A DNA stretch of 15,363 nt from Caulobacteraceae bacterium (lineage in GTDB: Bacteria > Pseudomonadota > Alphaproteobacteria > Caulobacterales > Caulobacteraceae), in assembly GCA_004144935.1 (NCBI GenBank), contig SDZP01000046.1:1-15363 (forward strand). The letters are read 5' to 3'. A program made the translations under genes and the position numbers. Below are positions 1 through 5,295 of the stretch, piece after piece (the stretch's first letter is position 1; the number at the start of each line of letters is the position of its first letter). The notes below the pieces were generated by a model. The model worked only from the letters and a program-made list of their open reading frames with translations. It was not told where the DNA came from and ran no database searches.

Positions 1-242
1 AGCCCGGAGAGCGTGACCGAGTCCCGACCCACGAGGTACCCGACGAAGTACCCGATGACCGCACCGAGGATGAGCACGATGCCGCCCATGGTCGCGGTGC
101 CGCGCTTCGTGTGGTGCGACTGCGGGCCGTCGTCACGGATGAACTGGCCCCACCCGAGACGGTGGAAGAGCTTGATGAACGCCGGCGTCATCAGCAGCGT
201 GAAGGCGAGGGAGAACCCACCGCCGATCAGCAGCGCGATCAT
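1..242 (-). CDS. mraY: N-terminal fragment of MraY, actinobacterial type (foreign contig end)
   Basis: Reading the minus strand from the ATG at 242-240 gives 80 uninterrupted residues running off the left edge. They begin MIALLIGGGFSLAFTLLMTP and contain the MraY-diagnostic stretch RDDGPQSHHTKRGTATMGG. MraY is the membrane transferase that makes lipid I from UDP-MurNAc-pentapeptide and undecaprenyl phosphate. Hydrophobic segments at about residues 1-22 and 52-70 fit its first two membrane helices, with the cytoplasmic substrate loop between. The wording of the motif, and the glycine codons GGT/GGG where the rest of the window uses GGC, point to an actinobacterium, probably of Microbacteriaceae type; the family assignment is from memory, not a search. 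Just upstream on the same strand is ggggtgaccgc, which could be the end of murF plus a ribosome-binding site. Being a partial essential gene of the wrong phylum butted against an unrelated gene, it is best read as a chimera rather than a resident gene. Confidence 0.85.
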   Translation of the reverse strand, partial: MIALLIGGGFSLAFTLLMTPAFIKLFHRLGWGQFIRDDGPQSHHTKRGTATMGGIVLILGAVIGYFVGYLVGRDSVTLSG

Positions 243-253
243 GCGGTCACCCC
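243..253. other. Probable chimeric junction between actinobacterial and alphaproteobacterial DNA
   Basis: To the left, the minus strand encodes the MraY start. To the right, the plus strand picks up an M20 peptidase in mid-domain (PGQTIAQVRDILLKVAG). Followed leftwards, the peptidase frame enters unrelated codons and hits a TGA at 200-202, so the peptidase does not continue across. The exact breakpoint cannot be fixed to the base because up to about 10 bases could belong to either side. No insertion sequence end, tRNA or target-site duplication is visible here. Confidence 0.7.
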
Positions 254-628
254 GGCCAGACGATCGCCCAGGTGCGGGACATCCTCCTCAAGGTGGCGGG
301 AAACGACAAGCTGGAAATCAAGGCCATCGGCGAGCCGATCGAGAGCGATGTCTCCGTCCCGCCGGCCGAGTTGCGGACGGCGTTGGCCAAGGTGCTGGCG
401 GTCCGCTCCCCTGGCGTCGTCGCCATCCCCTATATGGAAGCGGGCGCCACCGACGGCCTCTACTACCGCAGCGCCGGCATCCCGACGCTGGGCGTCGGCG
501 GCCTCTTCATGTCACAGGGCGTCGACTACAACATCCACGGCAACAACGAACGCCTGCCCGTGGCCCAGTTCGACGACGGGCTGGATCACTTCTACCTGCT
601 GATCAAGGCGCTGGCCGGCGGGGAGTAG
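251..628 (+). CDS. M20-family metallopeptidase, C-terminal fragment (5' truncated)
   Basis: The frame read from 251 starts PGQTIAQVRDILLKVAG and ends at the TAG at 626-628, about 125 residues. It matches the C-terminal part of M20 (peptidase T/carboxypeptidase/ArgE-like) zinc exopeptidases: the end of the lid (dimerisation) domain, then the return to the catalytic domain with GATDGLYYRSAGIP and the late HGNNERLPV segment, whose histidine is a metal ligand in this family. Full-length relatives are about 450-500 residues, so most of the protein is missing, including the first zinc-ligand motifs. A GTG at 272 could be called as a start by software, but it lies inside a conserved domain and is not a real start. 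The missing part is probably lost to the junction just upstream, not to natural decay. Substrate cannot be told; many Caulobacterales relatives carry signal peptides and act on peptides. Confidence 0.8.
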   Translation, partial: PGQTIAQVRDILLKVAGNDKLEIKAIGEPIESDVSVPPAELRTALAKVLAVRSPGVVAIPYMEAGATDGLYYRSAGIPTLGVGGLFMSQGVDYNIHGNNERLPVAQFDDGLDHFYLLIKALAGGE

Positions 629-671
629 GGCGTCGCTCCGCCACGCAGAAGGCCAGTTCCGGCGACGTTCA

Positions 672-758
672 GATATATCTAAATACCTCTTGCACCGCCT
701 CCGAGTCCGATATATCTAAAATCCGACATATCGAAACACATCGCATGTCAGACATATC
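672..758 (+). promoter_or_regulatory. Promoter with four GAYATATC operator-like repeats upstream of padR
   Basis: Four copies of an AT-rich octamer stand out in this GC-rich DNA: GATATATC at 672-679 and 709-716, and GACATATC at 725-732 and 751-758. GATATATC is a perfect palindrome, and each copy is followed by an A-rich tail (taaa, gaaa, gcaa). The last copy also forms the dyad ATGTC-a-GACAT at 745-755, which resembles the ATGT/ACAT half-sites known for PadR-family regulators. A possible sigma-70 promoter, TTGCAC (690-695), 17 bp, TATCTA (713-718), overlaps the second copy. Such placement would let the downstream PadR protein repress its own operon. The repeats are seen; the autoregulation is inferred. 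Confidence 0.6.
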
Positions 759-776
759 GCAACAGGACTCATTTCA

Positions 777-1328
777 ATGCATCGCATGTTCGGTTTTCAC
801 CGCCATACCCATCACCGCGGCCCCTTCGGCCACCACGGCCGCCACGAGGGCGCTCATCACGGCTGGCGTCGGCCCGGCCGCTTCTTCGACCACGGCGACC
901 TGCGCTTCGTGCTGCTCAAGCTGATCGCCGAGAGCCCCCGCCACGGCTACGAACTGATCAAGGCCGTCGAGGAACAGGCGGGCGGCGCCTACACCCCCAG
1001 CCCCGGCGTGGTCTACCCGACCCTGACCCTGCTGGAAGAGACCGGCCTGATCGCCGCCGAGGCCCAGGGCGGCAAGAAGCGCTACAGCATCACTCCGGAG
1101 GGCGAGGCCCAGCTGGCCGCCAACGAGGGCCAGGTGGCCGGCATCTTCGACCGCATGGCCCAGGCCGCCCAGGCCAGCGCCATCTTCTCCCCGCAGATCC
1201 TGCGGGCCCGCGAGAACCTCAAGACGGCGCTGAAGCTGAAGCTGACCGGTCAATCGCTGACCAAGGACCAGATCGCCTCGATCTGCGACGCGCTGGACGC
1301 GGCGGCGGCGGCGGTGGAGCGCGCCTGA
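777..1328 (+). CDS. PadR-family transcriptional regulator with His-rich N-terminus
   Basis: 183-residue transcription factor. Residues 41-115 form the PadR winged helix-turn-helix: DLRFVLLKLIAESPRHGYEL, then the recognition-helix stretch SPGVVYPTLTLLEETGLI, and the wing GGKKRYSITPEG. The C-terminal part (about 125-180) is helical and short, as in small PadR proteins that dimerise through one or two helices. The first 39 residues are unusual for a DNA-binding protein: 11 histidines, with GHHGRHEGAHHGW at their core, which could bind a transition metal or simply be a flexible linker. The ATG at 777 has AGGA at 764-767 nine bases upstream; a second Met at codon 4 is less well placed. It overlaps the next gene by one base (TGATG), so the two should be co-translated. 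The repeats at 672-758 are its likely operator. Ligand unknown; PadR proteins respond to phenolics, drugs or envelope stress. Confidence 0.9.
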   Translation: MHRMFGFHRHTHHRGPFGHHGRHEGAHHGWRRPGRFFDHGDLRFVLLKLIAESPRHGYELIKAVEEQAGGAYTPSPGVVYPTLTLLEETGLIAAEAQGGKKRYSITPEGEAQLAANEGQVAGIFDRMAQAAQASAIFSPQILRARENLKTALKLKLTGQSLTKDQIASICDALDAAAAAVERA

Positions 1329-1666
1329 TGGACAGCCACGCCCGCCTGACCACCGACAGGGCCGCCCGCTACATGGCTCAGCTGGGCAAGCACTGGAGCC
1401 ACAAGTTCCCGGTGCTGCTCGGCGAGGCCGACTGCGAGATCGATCTGCCGATCGGCCGCTGCGTGATGCGCGCCGACCGCGAGGGACTGGATGTTACGGC
1501 GACGGCCGATACGCCCGAGGGCCTGAGCAAGCTGGAAGACGTCATCGCCAGCCATCTGGCCCGCTTCGCCTTCCACGAGGGGGTGGCGACCCTGTCCTGG
1601 ACCCGCGCCTGGCCGGCCGGTTCGATCGACCTCTCGCGGATGCGGGGCGACGCCTCCGCCCGATAG
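1328..1666 (+). CDS. DUF2218 domain-containing protein
   Basis: 112-residue cytosolic protein without signal peptide or membrane segment. It matches DUF2218 over nearly its whole length: the N-terminal RAARYMAQLGKHWSHKFPV, a central beta-rich part with a single cysteine in EADCEIDLPIG, then LEDVIASHLARFAF and the terminal LSWTRAW. The biochemical role of this family is not known. The small alpha/beta fold and the conserved histidines in GKHWSHKF suggest ligand or metal binding, but that is a guess. Members often sit beside regulatory genes or in siderophore-related neighbourhoods, and here it is the second gene of a PadR operon, with its ATG overlapping the padR stop codon. It therefore is probably the main target of that repressor. 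No separate promoter is visible. Confidence 0.8.
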   Translation: MDSHARLTTDRAARYMAQLGKHWSHKFPVLLGEADCEIDLPIGRCVMRADREGLDVTATADTPEGLSKLEDVIASHLARFAFHEGVATLSWTRAWPAGSIDLSRMRGDASAR

Positions 1667-1670
1667 GCGG

Positions 1671-1741
1671 GCGCCGCCGCCGGCCGGCGTCACCGGTATT
1701 TGAGAGGCCTTTCCCTCTCCGGTGAGGCCGGCCGGCGGCGC
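1671..1741. terminator. Long imperfect hairpin between convergent genes (possible bidirectional terminator)
   Basis: The left arm 1671-1696 and right arm 1719-1741 are complementary apart from a 3-base bulge and one mismatch, giving a stem of over 20 bp made of GC-rich blocks (GCGCCGCCG, GCCGGC, CACCGG). An alternative inner hairpin pairs GAGAGG with CCTCTC around the tip. It fills almost the whole 77-base gap between the DUF2218 stop and the phytase stop. There is no T-tract on either side, so it is not a textbook intrinsic terminator. It may block converging transcription or protect the 3' ends. Confidence 0.45.
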
Positions 1742-1743
1742 TG

Positions 1744-2844
1744 CTACAGCCCCAGCGCCGCCTTCACCGCCTTCCAGTCGATCAGCTTGAAATTCTGCCG
1801 CGCCCGGGCCGCCGACTGGCCTTCGCCCTCGCTGTCGACGTCGTCCTGCACCACCACCAGGCCTTCGCCATAGGGGCCGACCACGCCGCCGAGCGCCCCG
1901 ACGCCATCGGTGCCTGTGACCGGGTCAATGCCATTGCCGCCGACGGCGGAGAAGCGGCCCCTGAACACCGGCTCGGGGCCATCCACTCGCCAGACCGCGA
2001 AGCTGCTGTCGCCCTGGCTGGAGGCGATCAGCCAGGTCGCGGCGCCCTCCCGCAGCAGCGTCAGGCCTTCGACGTCGGGCGCCAGCTGAGCGGACGGCGC
2101 GGCCGCGATCAGCGTTCCCGCTGTTGCCCCCGGAGCCAGGTCGAAGCGCCAGATCCCCTTGCCCTCTTCGCCCAGGTAGAGGACGCCCTTGGCGTCATCG
2201 ACGACGCAGCCCTCGGTCTGGGTGGCGACGCCGAAGCGCTTCTCCTCGGTGGCCTTGAAGGCGCCGTCCGGCCCAACCTCGACCTTCACCTGGCGAACCT
2301 GGCCGTCCGTGCCGTTGACGATGACCAGCAAGCCGCCGGCCCGGCGGCCCATGCACAGGCCATAGGGCTCGGCCAGATCGAGCGGGATCACGCCCCAGGG
2401 CTCCACCTTCAGCGAATCGGGATCCATCAGGTAGAGCGCCGCGCCCATGCGGCCGCGGTCCGAGGCGGCGACAAGCACCCGCTCGCCCTTCGGCGTGGCG
2501 AATCCGCCACGCAGGTCGACGTTGTTGAGCCGACCGTCCGGGATGAAGCCGGTGATCCCGCCCTCAAGATCGTAGGTATAGAGACCGGCCTGCTTGTCCG
2601 TGCCGAAGATCACGACCCGCGAGGGATCGCGTGGATCAGCCCAGATTTCCGGGTCGTCGGCGGCGTCAGCCGACCGGGTGGCCACCGATTGGGTCTCCTT
2701 CGACGACAGAATCGGCGTTCCGACGCCGATCGTCAGCTTACCGGAGTCGGACACCGCCTCACGGTCAGTCGTGGCGCAAGCAGTGAGAAGTGCAGACGCC
2801 AGGATCGCCGTCACGGAACTGTAATAAAACTGTCGAGCAAACAT
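1744..2844 (-). CDS. Beta-propeller phytase (3-phytase), putative lipoprotein
   Basis: 366 residues. Beta-propeller phytases are calcium-dependent enzymes that remove phosphates from myo-inositol hexakisphosphate. Family motifs appear in order: DDPEIWADPRDPSRVVIFGTDKQ (63-85), GRLNNVDLR (104-112), EPYGLCMG (159-166), TQTEGCVVDD and LGEEGKGIWRF (209-234), DVEGLTLL (257-264), SSQGDSSFAVW (275-285), and GLVVVQDD with NFKLIDW (328-357). Many acidic residues among these are expected calcium and phosphate ligands. The N-terminus has a positively charged start, a hydrophobic stretch and the lipobox LTAC with Cys23, so the protein is probably lipid-anchored. The frame stays open upstream to 3102, but that would overlap the receptor gene; the ATG at 2844-2842 puts the signal peptide at the right place. 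It is divergent from the TonB-dependent receptor, an arrangement consistent with joint phytate use. The end after VVVQDD contains a short Glu/Ala-rich insertion (DSEGEGQSAARAR). Confidence 0.92.
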   Translation of the reverse strand: MFARQFYYSSVTAILASALLTACATTDREAVSDSGKLTIGVGTPILSSKETQSVATRSADAADDPEIWADPRDPSRVVIFGTDKQAGLYTYDLEGGITGFIPDGRLNNVDLRGGFATPKGERVLVAASDRGRMGAALYLMDPDSLKVEPWGVIPLDLAEPYGLCMGRRAGGLLVIVNGTDGQVRQVKVEVGPDGAFKATEEKRFGVATQTEGCVVDDAKGVLYLGEEGKGIWRFDLAPGATAGTLIAAAPSAQLAPDVEGLTLLREGAATWLIASSQGDSSFAVWRVDGPEPVFRGRFSAVGGNGIDPVTGTDGVGALGGVVGPYGEGLVVVQDDVDSEGEGQSAARARQNFKLIDWKAVKAALGL

Positions 2845-2938
2845 CACTGGCGTCTCTCTGCTGTCAAAACTAAGTCCGCCGCGTGCTGACCACGGGCGCG
2901 ATCTCCCGTCAACCGCGCCGTCGCACAGGGGCAATGTG

Positions 2939-5230
2939 ATGACCAAGACGCTACTCTTTGCACTGACGGCCGTTGCGCCGTTGGCCTTCGCCGCCCAGGC
3001 CTGGGCGGCCGACGAAGCCATCGCGACGGCCGCGGACGAGCCGGCCACCGTCGAAGAACTGGTGATCAACCCCGGCGTCACCTTCCGCGATCGCAGCGAC
3101 ACCGCCGCGCCGGTGCTGGTCTACGACCAGGAGTATTTCCAGCGCTTCGAACCGGTCTCGGCCGGCGACGCCATGAAGCGGGTGCCCAGCGTCACCTTCC
3201 TGTCCGACGTGCTGGAAAGCGACGGGGCCCGCCTGCGCGGCCTCGACCCCGCCTACACCCAGATCCTGATCAACGGCGAACAGGTGCCGGGCGCCAACGC
3301 CGACCGCTCCTTCTTCGTCGACCGCATTCCGGCCGAACTGGTCGAGCGGATCGAGATTGTCCGCAGCCCCTCGGCCAACCGCAGCGGCGACGCCGTGGCC
3401 GGGGCCCTGAACATCGTCATGCGCGACGCCTACAGCCTAGACGGCGGCTACATCCGAGGCGGCGCGGCCTACTATGACGACGGCAAATGGGCCGGCTCCG
3501 GCGGCCTGGTCTGGGGCGGTCAGGTCGGTCCCGGCCGCCTGCTGATCGGCCTTGGCGTGCAAGGCCGCCGCAGCCCCAAGGAGAAGCTCTCCAAGCGCTA
3601 TGACGCGCCGAAGGGGACCTTGCTGAACATCGAGGACCAGACCGACGTCCGCGACGGCACCGACTACAGCTTCAACGCCTCCTATGAGGTCAACATCGGC
3701 ACGAGCGAGCTGGAGCTCGGCGCCTTTTTCGTCCGCACCGACCGCCTGCAGGATGAGGACTCGATCGAGTACGAGGACGGCATCCGTGACAACGCCCACC
3801 TGACGCTGGTCAACGACAACGACCTCGACATCCTCACCGACAACTACGCCCTGCGCGGCAGGTACGCGTTCGACATGCTGGGCGGCCGGACCAAGGTGAA
3901 GCTGGGGTATGCGGCCATCATCGACGACCAGTTCGAGTTCGAGGACGAGTGGGAATACCAGCGCGACGGTATTCCCTTCCCGGAAGACGACCGCTTCACC
4001 CGCGACACCGCCAAGACCGACCTCGAGGACACCGAGTGGACTGGCGAGCTGAGCCACGAGCAGGACTTCGGCCTCGTCGGCTTCGAGTTCGGCGTGCAGT
4101 ACAAGAGCAAGAACCGCGACCTGCGCATCCTCGAATACCGCGCCCGCACCACCATCCCCAACGCACCGGCCCCGCGTCCGACCCTGCCGGGTCCCCTGGT
4201 CCTGACCAGCGACGGCAATGTCGGCATCGAGGAGACCCGCCTCGATCCCTACCTGATGTTCAGCGGCAAGAACGACTTCATGCGGTGGGAAGGCGGGGTG
4301 CGCTTCGAGACGACCCGCACCACCATCACCGATGACAGCTTCGTCGTCGGCGAAGACCCGATCCCGGCCGATCAGCGCGTCACCGAACGGGAGACGGGCA
4401 TCCTGCTGCCCAGCCTCAACGCCCGCTTCAACGTGACCGACAGCGGCCGGATCAACGTCTCCCTGGCCCGCACCGTGCGCCGGCCGAACTTCGACCAGGT
4501 TCAGCCGCTGACGCTGGTCGAGGAATTCGGCGACGACGACTTCCGCGGCAACCCGGACCTGGAGCCGGAAACCGCCTGGGGCGTCGACCTCGGCTATGAG
4601 CAGCGCCTTGGCTCGAAGGGCGTCTTCGGTGTGAACGTCTTCTACCGCGATGTCACCGACCTGATCGAGGTGATCAACACGCAGGAAGAAGGGTCTGGCG
4701 GCGCCGGGACCTTCCTCTACTCGGTGGCCAACGTCGGCGATGGCAAGGTCTGGGGTATCGAGTTCGATCTGTCCACGCCGCTCGGCTTCATGGGCCTCGA
4801 CGACACGGGCGTGTTCCTGAACTACAGCTGGCTGGACAGCGAGATCACCGACTTCGTCGGCGACCGCAAGTTCAACAGCCAGTCGGACTATGTGTTCAAC
4901 GTTGGCGTCATCCAGGACCTGCCGACCTGGAACGCCGCCTTCGGCATCACCTACCGCAAGCAGGGCGACGCGCTGAGCCGGGTCGAGCTGGAGGAAGTGA
5001 AGACCTCCTACGGCGGCGACCTGGAAATCTTCGTCGAAAAGCGGTTCGGCAAGAACTTGGTCATCCGCCTGACTGGCCAGAACCTCCTCGACAGCTCCAA
5101 GGACGAAAATTTCGACAAGTTCGCGAGCAGGGCCAACCAGCTGGCCCGCGATTACGACGATGGCGAGTATGAGATCGAGACTGAGCGCGCCGGTCCGGTC
5201 TTCCAGATCGTCGCCCGCTACGCCTTCTGA
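2939..5230 (+). CDS. TonB-dependent outer-membrane receptor (probably phytate-linked)
   Basis: 763 residues. A signal peptide (MTKTLLFALTAVAPLAFAAQ, cleavage after AWA, about residue 23) is followed by a possible TonB box near VEELVI (38-43). The plug domain runs from about 55 to 165 with ILINGEQVPG, VERIEIVRSPSANRSGDAVAGALNIVMR. A 22-strand barrel then continues to the C-terminus, which ends in IVARYAF; a terminal Phe is typical of outer-membrane proteins recognised by the Bam complex. Barrel landmarks include RTVRRPNFDQ and NPDLEPETAWGVDLGYEQ. Such receptors import scarce nutrients using TonB/ExbBD energy. The substrate is not shown by the sequence, but the divergent phytase 94 bp away makes phytate, inositol phosphates or a metal-phytate complex the best guess. 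A GTG at 2936 is also possible; I chose ATG 2939 because AGGGG (2927-2931) is then 7 bases away. Transcription should end at the terminator at 5258. Confidence 0.9.
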   Translation: MTKTLLFALTAVAPLAFAAQAWAADEAIATAADEPATVEELVINPGVTFRDRSDTAAPVLVYDQEYFQRFEPVSAGDAMKRVPSVTFLSDVLESDGARLRGLDPAYTQILINGEQVPGANADRSFFVDRIPAELVERIEIVRSPSANRSGDAVAGALNIVMRDAYSLDGGYIRGGAAYYDDGKWAGSGGLVWGGQVGPGRLLIGLGVQGRRSPKEKLSKRYDAPKGTLLNIEDQTDVRDGTDYSFNASYEVNIGTSELELGAFFVRTDRLQDEDSIEYEDGIRDNAHLTLVNDNDLDILTDNYALRGRYAFDMLGGRTKVKLGYAAIIDDQFEFEDEWEYQRDGIPFPEDDRFTRDTAKTDLEDTEWTGELSHEQDFGLVGFEFGVQYKSKNRDLRILEYRARTTIPNAPAPRPTLPGPLVLTSDGNVGIEETRLDPYLMFSGKNDFMRWEGGVRFETTRTTITDDSFVVGEDPIPADQRVTERETGILLPSLNARFNVTDSGRINVSLARTVRRPNFDQVQPLTLVEEFGDDDFRGNPDLEPETAWGVDLGYEQRLGSKGVFGVNVFYRDVTDLIEVINTQEEGSGGAGTFLYSVANVGDGKVWGIEFDLSTPLGFMGLDDTGVFLNYSWLDSEITDFVGDRKFNSQSDYVFNVGVIQDLPTWNAAFGITYRKQGDALSRVELEEVKTSYGGDLEIFVEKRFGKNLVIRLTGQNLLDSSKDENFDKFASRANQLARDYDDGEYEIETERAGPVFQIVARYAF

Positions 5231-5232
5231 TC

Positions 5233-5250
5233 CACACCCTCCCTGGTGTG
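5233..5250 (+). other. Small hairpin after the receptor gene
   Basis: CACACC (5233-5238) and GGTGTG (5245-5250) are perfect inverted repeats around the loop CTCCCT, directly after the receptor stop codon. It precedes the strong terminator by 7 bases and may assist it or protect the 3' end. It lacks its own T-tract. Confidence 0.4.
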
Positions 5251-5257
5251 ACTTCCT

Positions 5258-5291
5258 GACCCCGCCGGTTCGTCCGGCGGGGTCTTTCTTT
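5258..5291 (+). terminator. Intrinsic (Rho-independent) terminator of the TonB receptor gene
   Basis: GACCCCGCCGG (5258-5268) pairs perfectly with CCGGCGGGGTC (5274-5284) over 11 bp with the loop TTCGT, followed at once by TTTCTTT (5285-5291). This is a classic plus-strand terminator. It ends 4 bases before the stop codon of the convergent S9 peptidase gene, so the same stem may also impede minus-strand transcripts, although no T-tract is seen in that direction. Confidence 0.88.
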
Positions 5292-5295
5292 GTGA

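Noticed and set aside
13..924. Plus-strand open frame across the chimeric junction and the padR promoter
   Set aside because: It crosses unrelated DNA, antisense mraY, another frame of the peptidase and the start of padR; its translation has no family resemblance.
2830..2871. Possible PhoB box (CTGTCGA at 2830, CTGTCAA at 2861, CTGGCGT/CTGCTGT 11 bases apart at 2847 and 2858)
   Set aside because: Only isolated half-sites match well, the 11-base pair is degenerate, and the sites fall within the phytase start region instead of upstream of a recognisable promoter. Phosphate control is plausible on biology but not shown here.
2845..3102. N-terminal extension of the phytase frame to 3102
   Set aside because: It would overlap the start and signal peptide of the divergent receptor and push the lipoprotein signal into mid-protein.
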